64,000 nt of DNA. Source: Gammaproteobacteria bacterium (GTDB lineage: Bacteria > Pseudomonadota > Gammaproteobacteria > JAJRRL01). The notes under the pieces are model-generated. The model was not told the origin of the DNA and ran no database searches. It saw nothing but the letters and a program-made list of their open reading frames with translations. Every line of letters starts with the position of its first letter. Positions within the stretch are counted from its first letter, which is position 1. The DNA lies in the NCBI GenBank assembly GCA_024279495.1, contig JAJRRL010000006.1, forward strand, positions 1-64,000, read 5' to 3'. A program made the position numbers and the translations under genes. Below are positions 51,425 through 59,880 of this stretch, one piece after another.

Positions 51425-52304
51425 CCCTCAAGGGAACACTTTCCAACAATGTGCCTCTTGGCTAGGCCACCTTAGTCCAAGCATAGTCAAACTAATCAAA
51501 CCTTTTTTGAAACTAATCAAGAAAACCAACTCTTTCGAGCCTGAGGTTACGGCAACCATCAATGGCTTCCCCTACCTCCTCAACATAAACGACTTCATCC
51601 AGCAACAGATGTTTTACTTTGGGTGTTTTGACTTTAAAGGCGTCTTTTTCATCACAGACTTATGCAGAAAAATAAATTGCAAAACAGCTTTGGATATAGG
51701 GTCAAATGTTGGCAACCACGCGGTTCATCTATCGTCTGTTTGCACTAGCCTTTACGCTTTTGAACCCAACGACACTGTTGCCTCTGTATTTCAAAAAGCC
51801 TTAGATAACAAAAAATCCAACATCACCTTGGTCACAGAAGGCCTATCCAATGAAAATGCTACTGTTCCTTTCTTTGAAAACCCCCAAAACCTAGGGGGCT
51901 CTAGCTTCATCAAAGAACACGCCTCTAGGAAAGTAGAAGTAACACAAAAAGAACTCACCATTTCCCATGCAGGAGAAGCCATTCAGCGTTTAGGTATTTC
52001 TGATATCGATTTCATAAAAATTGATGTAGAAGGCTTAGAGTATGAAGTCATTGATGGCCTCGAATCCATTATTCAACGAGACCAACCCTTGTTAGACTTA
52101 GAGTTCAACCGAATCACCGCCAAAAAATTTGAATCATTTGAGAAGCTAAAAAGAAAGCTTCCTGGGTACATTTTTTATGGAACAAAAAAATATGGTGCAA
52201 ATCCTCTTTCCACAAAACTTGTTTTGTGTGACTTCAACATGACAAGAAACTATGCACACATCATTGCCGTTCCAAAAAGGTTTCAAGATATTATCTCTAC
52301 TTAG
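51414..52304 (+). CDS. FkbM-family methyltransferase
   Basis: This 296-aa protein has the SAM-binding motif [12 protein letters not shown] near residue 95, Y-A-F-E-P-N-D as motif II, and the FkbM-specific [19 protein letters not shown]. FkbM enzymes O-methylate sugars or polyketides, often in surface polysaccharide pathways. Its start overlaps the relA end by 11 bases, indicating coupling to relA, an unusual partner. The 3' end overlaps accD by eight bases (convergent). An N-terminal ~80-residue region of unknown role precedes the enzyme domain. Confidence 0.88.
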   Translation: MPSNPQGNTFQQCASWLGHLSPSIVKLIKPFLKLIKKTNSFEPEVTATINGFPYLLNINDFIQQQMFYFGCFDFKGVFFITDLCRKINCKTALDIGSNVGNHAVHLSSVCTSLYAFEPNDTVASVFQKALDNKKSNITLVTEGLSNENATVPFFENPQNLGGSSFIKEHASRKVEVTQKELTISHAGEAIQRLGISDIDFIKIDVEGLEYEVIDGLESIIQRDQPLLDLEFNRITAKKFESFEKLKRKLPGYIFYGTKKYGANPLSTKLVLCDFNMTRNYAHIIAVPKRFQDIIST

Positions 52305-53142
52305 CGTGCATCAACATCGACAGCATATTAGCGATCGTATCTTTTAGGTCACGGCGATGAACAATGTTATCGATAGCACCATGCTTTAGAAGAAATTCAC
52401 TTCGCTGAAAACCTTCAGGCAGGGTTTGACGAATGGTTTGCTCAATCACTCGCGGACCAGAAAAACCAATAAGCGCTTTAGGTTCAGCTAAAATAATATC
52501 ACCCAAAGTAGCAAAGCTTGCAGACACGCCACCCATGGTTGGATCTGTCAAAACAGAAATAAACGGTAGTTTTGCTTTAGCCAAACGTGACAAGACAGCT
52601 GCTGATTTTCCCATTTGAAAAAGAGAAAACAAAGATTCCTGCATACGCGCGCCACCACTTGTGGCAAAACACACAAAAGGACAGCCTTTTCTTAGGGCAT
52701 ATTCAGCAGCAATCGCAAATCGTTCGCCAACAGCAGCACTCATAGAGCCACCAATAAAAGAAAATTCAAATGCTGCAGCAACCAAAGGCTGTGCCTTCAC
52801 TTGACCTGCCATCACAATCAAAGCTTCTGTTTCATTCGTTTTTTTCTGAGCTTGCGTTAAACGATCTTTGTATTTTTTAGAATCTTTAAACTTAAGATGA
52901 TCAACCGCCGTCACACCCGCTCCCAACTCTTCTCGACCCTCTTCATCTAAAAAGTAGTCTAATCGCTGACGTGCAGATAAACGCATGTGATATTGGCATT
53001 TAGTACACACAAACAAATTACGTTCAACTTCGGCTCGATATAAAGTAGCAGAACAACCTGAACACTGTACCCACAATCCATCAGGGATTGCTTTTTTATT
53101 TGAACCACTCACTTTAGGCAATAAACGTTTCAACCAACTCAT
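52297..53142 (-). CDS. accD: Acetyl-CoA carboxylase carboxyltransferase subunit beta AccD
   Basis: AccD with AccA transfers carboxyl from biotin to acetyl-CoA in fatty-acid synthesis. The N-terminal four-cysteine zinc finger (V-Q-C-S-G-C ... F-V-C-T-K-C) and the crotonase-like core ([10 protein letters not shown] and G-G-V-S-A-S-F-A) are clear. ATG 53142 is preceded by GAGGAGAG and overlaps the truA stop by four bases (ATGA); the longer frame runs back into truA and is rejected. Length 281 aa. Confidence 0.96.
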   Translation of the reverse strand: MSWLKRLLPKVSGSNKKAIPDGLWVQCSGCSATLYRAEVERNLFVCTKCQYHMRLSARQRLDYFLDEEGREELGAGVTAVDHLKFKDSKKYKDRLTQAQKKTNETEALIVMAGQVKAQPLVAAAFEFSFIGGSMSAAVGERFAIAAEYALRKGCPFVCFATSGGARMQESLFSLFQMGKSAAVLSRLAKAKLPFISVLTDPTMGGVSASFATLGDIILAEPKALIGFSGPRVIEQTIRQTLPEGFQRSEFLLKHGAIDNIVHRRDLKDTIANMLSMLMHAK

Positions 53143-53981
53143 AAATCTCTCCTCGTGGGATCTTTCTGCACCAAGGCATGAATCAAAGGGGGCATGGATG
53201 ACGACGGAATAAGAAACCGTTCGGGATAAACCACGGTCGTCAAGTACAAACCACCTCCTGGTGCTGTTTTTCCAGCCTGGCGACGATCTCTTGATTCCAA
53301 CACAGAAGCCACCCAATTTGGTGTTTCCATACCGCGCCCGACATGAATCAAAGTGCCAGCTATGTTTCTTACCATATGAAGTAAAAAGGCATTAGCCCGC
53401 ACTTTGAGGCAAATAATGTCACCATCTCTCCATAAGGTCAACTCTTCGACACACCTCACAGGTGAGTTAGCCTGACAGCCCGAGCCCCTAAAGGCACTGA
53501 AATCATGCCGACCCACTAAGTGAGTGGCTGCTTCTTGCATGGCGTTGATGTCGCAAGGATGATATTCCCAGGCCACACTGTCATGCCACAAAGCGGGCCT
53601 AACTTCTTGATTACAAATAAGATAATGGTATTCTCGACTTGTCGCACTAAACCGGGCATGAAAGTCATTCACCACAGGCTTCACCCACAATACTCGAACA
53701 TCACGGGGTAGATTGCTGTTACTTCCAAACAACCAAGCACGCTGATCACGCTCAGAGTCTGTCTTAAAATGAATCACCTGACCTGACCCGTGCACACCTC
53801 GATCCGTTCGACCAGCACAAATAATTTTAATGGGTTCATTGGCGACCATGCTCAATGCACGCTCAACAGCTGCTTGAACGGTTGGCAAAGACTCATCTGC
53901 TTGCGACTGCCAGCCATGATAAGCGCTACCGTGGTATTCGATACCCATTGCTAAAGTGTACTTACGATCCAATATTACCAT
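53139..53981 (-). CDS. truA: tRNA pseudouridine(38-40) synthase TruA
   Basis: TruA modifies uridines 38-40 of tRNA anticodon arms. The catalytic aspartate is in [10 protein letters not shown], preceded by Y-H-G-W-Q-S-Q and followed by the R-E-Y-H-Y and F-R-G-S-G-C motifs. Length is 280 aa with ATG 53981; ATG 53948 in the same frame is an alternative. It is coupled to accD downstream and lies 12 bases after the FimV-like gene. Confidence 0.95.
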   Translation of the reverse strand: MVILDRKYTLAMGIEYHGSAYHGWQSQADESLPTVQAAVERALSMVANEPIKIICAGRTDRGVHGSGQVIHFKTDSERDQRAWLFGSNSNLPRDVRVLWVKPVVNDFHARFSATSREYHYLICNQEVRPALWHDSVAWEYHPCDINAMQEAATHLVGRHDFSAFRGSGCQANSPVRCVEELTLWRDGDIICLKVRANAFLLHMVRNIAGTLIHVGRGMETPNWVASVLESRDRRQAGKTAPGGGLYLTTVVYPERFLIPSSSMPPLIHALVQKDPTRRDL

Positions 53982-53993
53982 AACCTGTTGTTT

Positions 53994-54881
53994 TTAAACT
54001 AATTTCGCCATTATCACTGCTGCTCGTGCTTTTTCTTCAGCGGACCCTCGAGACAAAACCTGCTTTAAGAGACGCTTGGCTGATTGAGCCTCACCCAGCA
54101 CGACATGAGATTCAGCAATACAAAGAAATACGCCGTATCGCGTCAATGAAGCCGCTCGAGTTTGTTTTGAAAAAATCCAAAAGTAGATCAATAGTAACAC
54201 AAATAAAGCGCCTAAGGCAATCAGAAACCAACCCAAGCCAGAAACCCCCAGCCATTGCCGACTCAAGAAAGAATCAGGCTTTTTCGGTGCCGATTGCGCT
54301 TTTTCCTGCTCTTTTGCCAACACTTTAACAACTTGGCTTAACATTAAGACAGCCCTTTTCATCTGCACAACCTTAATCGTCAACTCACTGACCTGATCGC
54401 TTTGATCTTCCTGCTGCTGAGTCAATTTATCGGTAAGAGCCGACTGGCCTTGCTCTAAAGCAGATACCTGACCTGCCAGTAAAGCTGGCTCGGGATTTGT
54501 CACAACAAAGGTATCATCCTGCTGGGTACCTTGAGGCTGAATAGACTCCCAACGAGAAGGAGCTTGCGACCGAGTAACTGGCTTTTCTAGCGCTTTCTTT
54601 TGCTGTGACTGTTGTGTGTTCGCAGGCTCTGGAGTGAAAGAGGCTTTGCTTGATGGCTCATCCACTGTCACTAATGAAGACACATCTGAGGAAGCCAGGC
54701 TTGCCTTAGGCTGTTCTGTTGAGCTCTCTTGGGCCTTAGCCAGCGCAGATGATTGGGGAGAAGCAGACGTATTGGCTTGCAACATGGATTGGGCAGGCGG
54801 GCGCCTGGCAAACGAAAACGGCATGTTAGCCATCGCTTGGTAACAACAACACATAAGCGCCAACAACAGCCATCGTTTCAT
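53994..54881 (-). CDS. FimV-like envelope protein (reduced)
   Basis: This 295-aa protein has a signal peptide (M-K-R-W-L-L-L-A-L ... A-M-A), a Ser/Ala/Gln-rich low-complexity region, a short coiled coil (residues ~155-205), one membrane span (~220-243) and a C-terminal helical repeat ending A-E-S-H-V-V-L-G-E-A-Q-S-A-K-R-L-L-K-Q-V-L. That end resembles the C-terminal FimV domain. FimV proteins usually exceed 700 aa and lie next to truA, as here. The N-terminal LysM-containing part is missing, so this is a reduced form. AAGGAG precedes ATG 54881. Confidence 0.75.
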   Translation of the reverse strand: MKRWLLLALMCCCYQAMANMPFSFARRPPAQSMLQANTSASPQSSALAKAQESSTEQPKASLASSDVSSLVTVDEPSSKASFTPEPANTQQSQQKKALEKPVTRSQAPSRWESIQPQGTQQDDTFVVTNPEPALLAGQVSALEQGQSALTDKLTQQQEDQSDQVSELTIKVVQMKRAVLMLSQVVKVLAKEQEKAQSAPKKPDSFLSRQWLGVSGLGWFLIALGALFVLLLIYFWIFSKQTRAASLTRYGVFLCIAESHVVLGEAQSAKRLLKQVLSRGSAEEKARAAVIMAKLV

Positions 54882-54975
54882 ACGAATCTCCTTGAATTTA
54901 ATAGAGAAAGAAATCTTTACACAGACCCAAAGCAATCTTATCATAAAGGCCTTTCAGAAACACAGGAGCCTACCG

Positions 54976-55632
54976 ATGTCATCCTCTTCTTCCGGCAAAC
55001 GCTTTGTCTTAATTGTTCTAGCCTTGATCATTGTTGTGATTGCTGGCTTTTTCTATCTACAAGGCTCCAAAACACCCGCTCTACCAGCGCCAGTCAGAAT
55101 TAAAGCCAATGGCCAACCCAGCATATCAAACCCTGAAGCAACACTGCATTTCGTGGCTTTTGAAGATTTAAAATGCTCAAACTGTCGGCATTACAACCTA
55201 AGATTATACCCGCAAATCAAACACATCTATATCGATAGCCAGCATGCAGACTACAGCATTGTTTTATTAAGCTTTTTACCTCACTCCACTCCAGCGGCAA
55301 ACACAGCTCTTTGCCTCTACAAACAAAAGCCCGATTACTTCTTTAACTTTGTCGATTACATCTACGCCCACCAGCCATCAGAAACAGAGGATTGGGCAAC
55401 ACTCAATCAGCTACTTCAATTTGCCAGCCAAGCCACTCCTAATGCCGACATGAATGCGCTTAGCCAATGCATGGAAACCAACCACTACGGCGACAGGCTC
55501 AAGGAAAATTTAACGCTTGCTGAAAAAGCGATGAATCAAAAAGTCCAAACACCCACGCTCTTTTTAAATGGCATTAGAGTGCTTCCACTTACCATGAAAC
55601 GCATCAATGAGATCGCCGCCCATGTCAGCTAA
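54976..55632 (+). CDS. DsbA-family thiol-disulfide oxidoreductase
   Basis: This 218-aa protein has an N-terminal membrane anchor (residues ~9-27) and a thioredoxin-like fold with the active site D-L-K-C-S-N-C-R-H-Y and the cis-proline loop Q-T-P-T-L-F-L-N-G. It resembles membrane-anchored BdbD/DsbA proteins. AGGAG precedes ATG 54976. Its 3' end overlaps the DsbB-like gene by 11 bases, so the two form an oxidase/reoxidase pair. It is divergent from the FimV-like gene. Confidence 0.85.
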   Translation: MSSSSSGKRFVLIVLALIIVVIAGFFYLQGSKTPALPAPVRIKANGQPSISNPEATLHFVAFEDLKCSNCRHYNLRLYPQIKHIYIDSQHADYSIVLLSFLPHSTPAANTALCLYKQKPDYFFNFVDYIYAHQPSETEDWATLNQLLQFASQATPNADMNALSQCMETNHYGDRLKENLTLAEKAMNQKVQTPTLFLNGIRVLPLTMKRINEIAAHVS

Positions 55633-56041
55633 CTCACAAAAAGCAAATCAAATCCTGCCATTCATTTGGTTGCTTTCTTTGGGCGCCATGCTTGTCACCT
55701 TGTATTTAAGTGAATTTCGAGCATGGCCCATCTGTCATTTGTGCTGGTATCAACGCATGTGCTTGTATCCTCAAATCGTCTTGCTTGGCATGGCCGTCTA
55801 TCGGCAAAAGAACGACATTATCCCTTATTCCATAGCACTTTTAGCCCTCGGATTTCTGCTTTCAGCCTACCAAACACTCGAGCAATACATACCAGCTTTA
55901 CAAAGCATTGGCGTGTGCGGGCAAGGTCCTAGCTGCAGTACCATGCACATGCAATGGCTGGGCTTCATCACCCTCCCCATGCTCAGCTGCGCTGGTTTTT
56001 TGGTGATAATTGCTTTGTTAGTGTGGGCTAAAAAACGCTAA
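55622..56041 (+). CDS. DsbB/BdbC-family disulfide bond formation protein (second copy)
   Basis: This compact four-helix protein (139 aa) has C-H-L-C-W-Y-Q-R as the first periplasmic cysteine pair and C-G-Q-G-P-S-C as the second, in the BdbC arrangement. It should reoxidise the DsbA-like protein encoded just upstream, with which it overlaps. ATG 55622 is chosen; the longer frame to 55607 lies deeper in the upstream gene. Confidence 0.87.
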   Translation: MSANSQKANQILPFIWLLSLGAMLVTLYLSEFRAWPICHLCWYQRMCLYPQIVLLGMAVYRQKNDIIPYSIALLALGFLLSAYQTLEQYIPALQSIGVCGQGPSCSTMHMQWLGFITLPMLSCAGFLVIIALLVWAKKR

Positions 56042-56089
56042 AGTTAAGCGCCTTAGAAAAAATGACATCGCTTTAAGGGTTTAAACCGG

Positions 56090-56118
56090 TTTACAGAAAG
56101 ATCATTTTATGGTATAAT
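56090..56118 (+). promoter_or_regulatory. Strong candidate sigma-70 promoter for the 655-aa gene
   Basis: TTTACA (56090-56095), a 17-base spacer and perfect TATAAT (56113-56118) lie 35 bases before the start codon at 56153, with CTGGAG as ribosome-binding site. Confidence 0.65.
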
Positions 56119-56152
56119 ATTGTACAATTACTCGTTTTCTGGAGATTAAACA

Positions 56153-58120
56153 ATGACTATCGATCTCGCTACTCTAAAAGGCTATATAGAAACATCCAAT
56201 CATGAGGCTCTGTTTCAGCTTATTCTGACCTGCAGCGAGGCTGATCAGACGCTGCTTCTAGCCAATCAAGCAGACATTTTTTCTTTTATCGAGACCAAAG
56301 AAACAGTAGCAAAAATAAAAGAGAACAACACAGCTACTCACCTATCTTATAACGATCTAATCAATAACTCCTACCGCATACTTCTTCTATTGGGCTTAAG
56401 ACCTCAAAATAAAAATACCACCAACTTCAAGTATGCCATGTGGGACATTAATCGCTGCAAGTCCATTCCCGAAATCAAAACATTTGTTCAACAAATCAAA
56501 AAACTAAACAGGCACAACTCTTTATTTAATGAGCAGAACAAAGAAAGACTAGGAAGGTACGCACAAAGAGAAGAAGTAAATATCCAGGAGAGAGAAGCAT
56601 TTTCTTCTAAGCTAAAAACATATCAAAGTACTGTTGAAAGCCATACCCGCAATAAAACGATGCTTGCTTTTCTAACAACAATAATCCAAACAGGACTCCT
56701 AACTGAGCCGAACGAAACAGGCTCCGTCACAAAAACGGAGCTACTTTTATTCCCTTATCTAACTGAATGCGCTTGCCCCTCTCATCATCGCAAGCAAACA
56801 CAACATCGACAACATATAGAGCGTGATATCCTAAAACACGCAAAGCAATTCCCAAGAGATGAAGCTCTCACTTATGTTAGCCTTGGATCCGGTGGCTTAC
56901 TTCAAGACTTCATCACCCTCACACAGCTCATAAAAGATGGTCACACAAACTTAGAAGTCTTTTTAATTGACACACACTATAAAAGTCATGACATTGAAAA
57001 ACAAAAAGAACAATTTGATCTCCTAAGAATAGCGGCCGAACAGCAAGGTGGCTCATTAAAGACAAGCTATTTCAGTAACATTTCAGAGTTCTTCAAGGCA
57101 CACCCTCAAAAAGAAATTCACGTAGCGAGCTTTATTGATCTGGCCGGGGTTCAAAGCTCTTGCTCACCAGCCCTTACCGACATCGCCAGCCTAACGCAAC
57201 ATCTGGACCCCCGCGGCAAATTATTTTTTAGCTACACCGACCTTTGCTATTTTATATTCGATCAAAAATCCCTTCAGAACCCAGACTTCTTGACCGAGGA
57301 AGGCAAAGAAATGGCTCTAAACGATCCTAAACGAAACAGGCTCATCCCCTTTCTGGAAAAAACCAACCAGCAGAAAGATAACGGAAATAACACATTGCAC
57401 TGCCTGCTTCATCAATTTGAGTTTCGGGATTTAGTGATGCTACTACCATTGCTTGCTCAGTCAACAGCAACTCGTATCAATATTTACATCGCCAAGCCGG
57501 GTAAAAAGGTTCCCGACTTTTCGGCATTCTTATCTCTTTTGATGCCAAATAAAACAATCACCATGCGCCAACTTAATCCCGGCGAAACAATACAAGCCGA
57601 CCCCGATTCCATTAGCATCACAGACAGCAAACCAACTCTTAGCACAACAGTGATTGATCTCAGTAGCCCCAGCCTCACTAGAACGGTGACAAAACAGGCT
57701 GATCAACTAGCCTCTTTAACCGGCTCAAACGAAGAGAACACTCTTAGCCTTCAAGAAGGTGGGCGGCCTCCACATCTCAAACCTGTTGATACAAAAAACA
57801 AAGAAAACACTCCTATCCCTCAAGAACCAGCTAATGCAGCAACACTAGCAAACCCCATGCACTTTATCGACTGGATTAGTATTTCGTCTGCAGTCGCCTG
57901 CGCTAGCTTCACCGCTGGCAGCATTGTTCAAGGAATGCAGCTAGCAAACCTTGGTACCGCTCTTTCAACGAATGTTTTGTTTCTTGCCTTAGTCGTCGCA
58001 TTAGCTATTTTCTTTGCCGCTACAGCTATTACCGGCGGCTTATCCAGTACACGACCACAGGCTTTGTTTGCACTAAAACACACGCCCATTAAACACTCGC
58101 CTAGTGATGCCCAGCCTTAA
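56153..58120 (+). CDS. Methyltransferase-like protein with C-terminal membrane hairpin (655 aa)
   Basis: The family is not recognised. Residues ~1-210 are polar and helical. Around residue 240 comes Y-V-S-L-G-S-G-G-L-L-Q-D, followed by L-E-V-F-L-I-D-T-H-Y about 28 residues later; this looks like a SAM-binding motif I and acidic motif II of a Rossmann methyltransferase. A polar, Thr/Ser-rich linker (~480-565) leads to two hydrophobic segments at about 573-595 and 603-630, then a short basic His-rich tail. No signal peptide is seen. A methyltransferase-like core joined to a membrane hairpin, in an accessory region with its own strong promoter, suggests a host-directed or phage-defence role, but neither can be shown here. 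Confidence 0.7.
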   Translation: MTIDLATLKGYIETSNHEALFQLILTCSEADQTLLLANQADIFSFIETKETVAKIKENNTATHLSYNDLINNSYRILLLLGLRPQNKNTTNFKYAMWDINRCKSIPEIKTFVQQIKKLNRHNSLFNEQNKERLGRYAQREEVNIQEREAFSSKLKTYQSTVESHTRNKTMLAFLTTIIQTGLLTEPNETGSVTKTELLLFPYLTECACPSHHRKQTQHRQHIERDILKHAKQFPRDEALTYVSLGSGGLLQDFITLTQLIKDGHTNLEVFLIDTHYKSHDIEKQKEQFDLLRIAAEQQGGSLKTSYFSNISEFFKAHPQKEIHVASFIDLAGVQSSCSPALTDIASLTQHLDPRGKLFFSYTDLCYFIFDQKSLQNPDFLTEEGKEMALNDPKRNRLIPFLEKTNQQKDNGNNTLHCLLHQFEFRDLVMLLPLLAQSTATRINIYIAKPGKKVPDFSAFLSLLMPNKTITMRQLNPGETIQADPDSISITDSKPTLSTTVIDLSSPSLTRTVTKQADQLASLTGSNEENTLSLQEGGRPPHLKPVDTKNKENTPIPQEPANAATLANPMHFIDWISISSAVACASFTAGSIVQGMQLANLGTALSTNVLFLALVVALAIFFAATAITGGLSSTRPQALFALKHTPIKHSPSDAQP

Positions 58121-58340
58121 AACGGCCTTGCTTGCATCGCCGAAATCCACTGCTACACAAACCCTACTACTCTTCGACGTCCTTTTTTAATCCTAAAGAA
58201 GAAGATCACTTTGATGCGTGCTCATCTCAAGGCCATGCAGAAACAGTGGCAAGATAATCCCACTCGATTATCTAAATAATATTCACGTGATGGTCGTGAA
58301 GGAAATGCTCGGAAATAGAACTTCCTTATAGAGCAGAAAA

Positions 58341-58531
58341 GAAAACAAGTGTATCGCACCGGCCGAGATGGATTGGAGCCCTCCTAGCGCCAATCGACTC
58401 GACAAGGCAATCGTCCTCGTCATCCACGCTGCGCAAGCTAAGGGCTTGACTACGTTGTGGTCTCTCAAGTGACTCAACGGCACGCATTGAGAGAAGCTGA
58501 CCCGGCAAGTTTGCCAGGTCAGTCAAAACGC
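58341..58531 (-). repeat. GC-rich interspersed repeat, copy 2
   Basis: Its reverse complement matches bases 1-137 of the window from ACCACA-CGTAGTCAAG to GATACACTTGT, at roughly 80 percent by eye. Beyond that match, on the histone-gene side, lie GAGTCACTTGAGAGACC and a hairpin at 58498-58521 (TGACC-GGCAA / TTGCC-GGTCA). Short overlapping frames of 66 codons inside it lack ribosome-binding sites. The stretch 58121-58340 before it shows nothing recognisable. Confidence 0.75.
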
Positions 58532-58532
58532 C

Positions 58533-58835
58533 TTACTTTTTCTTTTTTGGCTTAGCTCTTGCAGCTTTATTTTTTATTACTGTTTTTTTAGCCTTATTGG
58601 CCGGCCCCTTAGGTTTCACGGCTGATTTCTTTTTTCTGGTCTGTTTAGCTTTAGGCTTAGATCGGCTCTGCTCTTTGGCTTTAGCTTTTAGATCTGCAAT
58701 GCGCTCCTTAATTTGAGAAATAGCTAGTTTGATTTTTTCAACCTTGTCTTTCGATTTTTCTTTTACAGAGACTACATCTTGCTTTACCTTGGCAAGTTTA
58801 GCTTCTGAAGCGATTAGAGATTTAGATTTTTCCAT
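58533..58835 (-). CDS. Histone H1-like basic nucleoid protein
   Basis: This 100-aa protein is about one-third lysine. The N-terminal half looks like a coiled coil (K-L-A-K-V-K-Q-D-V-V-S-V-K-E-K-S-K-D), and the C-terminal half is a Lys/Pro/Ala/Arg tail (K-P-K-A-K-Q-T-R-K-K-K onward). This layout resembles Chlamydia Hc1 and Coxiella Hq1, which compact DNA in infectious cell forms. AAGGAAAAAC precedes the ATG. The hairpin of the adjacent repeat lies just after the stop and may act as a terminator, though it has no T run. Confidence 0.75.
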   Translation of the reverse strand: MEKSKSLIASEAKLAKVKQDVVSVKEKSKDKVEKIKLAISQIKERIADLKAKAKEQSRSKPKAKQTRKKKSAVKPKGPANKAKKTVIKNKAARAKPKKKK

Positions 58836-59111
58836 TGTTTTTCCTTGGGTTAGCGGGACAGATTGGATAATCCATCATAGCTCATAGCTTTGAATAAAGA
58901 AATCGGGCGAATATATAGCAGCTTAGGAAAACTCAAAAGGGTTGACGTTAAGCTTAATATATGTACAGCTGGGGTAGATTAAGTGAGCTCTAGTTTGAGT
59001 GAATTAAGTATAAGTGTGTGTATTAAGGGGTTAGCTTTAAAGCTAAGCGCACTGATTTTGACGGTATGGGCTCAATTCGGCTCCATGCTCAGTAAATGAA
59101 GTGAGACCCCA

Positions 59112-59879
59112 ATGAGAAGAAACCCATCAAAACTTAGACAGCATTTCAGTACGTTGCTCGGGCATAGCGAAGAAGACCTAGATAGTTCACCAAACGCTAA
59201 TAGTAAGCAATTAAGGCGGTCTGTTACCTCCAAGAAAGCAGCGAGAGACTGGATAAACTCTCTTGCCAGGCAGGCTATTACTAGGTGGGAAAACAATCAT
59301 AAGCCCCACCTTATCAAAGAGCATGATCGAAAAATTTATGCCTTTTCTTCTGTTAGGGAGAGAGTTTCTAAGGAGATTTCCTCTGAATTGAGCTTCGCTA
59401 GAGGCTCAAGGTCTCGCTCGATGAGATCCCATTTTGAAGAAGTTTCTTTGGAATATCATCCACCTGTAAATCGCCTTTGGGTGAGAAATGATGATATAGC
59501 AAGAATATCTGAGCTAAAAAAAGAAGGCATCATTCAAGTGCTCGAATATTTTTCAAAAAAAAATCTATGCAAAATAACCGAAACCGAAGGTGAAGTATCC
59601 GTTGCGTTTACTAGAAATAGTACGCTTAATTCTGAAGTTGTGATTTTTTCATTCCTAGAAAACTTTCTAATATTTCAAAAAAACTTCTGCCTAGACCTAG
59701 ATAAAGATTTTTGTATGTACAAAAATCCCCGAGATATTCCCGAAAAATATTTAGAATCCTTCTGTTTTCTTATCAGAGAAAGCTTGAAAAAAGTAATTCA
59801 ATTTTCTGATGAAGGACCTTGGGCTGAAGGGTATGAATACCAGAAAGCTTGCGAATTAATGAGTTATTTGCTTTGGTAG
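59112..59879 (+). CDS. Unknown protein (255 aa) abutting an IS256 end
   Basis: I do not recognise this gene. The N-terminal ~75 residues are basic and Ser/Arg-rich; the remainder is mixed alpha/beta in appearance with aromatic, AT-rich coding from residue 150 onward. There is no signal peptide. The stop codon (59877-59879) is one base from the inferred left end of the IS256 element, so the C terminus may have been cut by the insertion. No strong ribosome-binding site is seen before ATG 59112. Bases 58836-59111 hold no other gene. Confidence 0.55.
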   Translation: MRRNPSKLRQHFSTLLGHSEEDLDSSPNANSKQLRRSVTSKKAARDWINSLARQAITRWENNHKPHLIKEHDRKIYAFSSVRERVSKEISSELSFARGSRSRSMRSHFEEVSLEYHPPVNRLWVRNDDIARISELKKEGIIQVLEYFSKKNLCKITETEGEVSVAFTRNSTLNSEVVIFSFLENFLIFQKNFCLDLDKDFCMYKNPRDIPEKYLESFCFLIRESLKKVIQFSDEGPWAEGYEYQKACELMSYLLW

Positions 59880-59880
59880 T

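Noticed and set aside
58283-58526. Two overlapping 66-codon minus-strand frames
   Set aside because: They lie largely in the GC-rich repeat. The frame partly persists in copy 1 (R-S-Q-A-x-x-L-R-S-V) but is broken by a stop there, so coding is unlikely.
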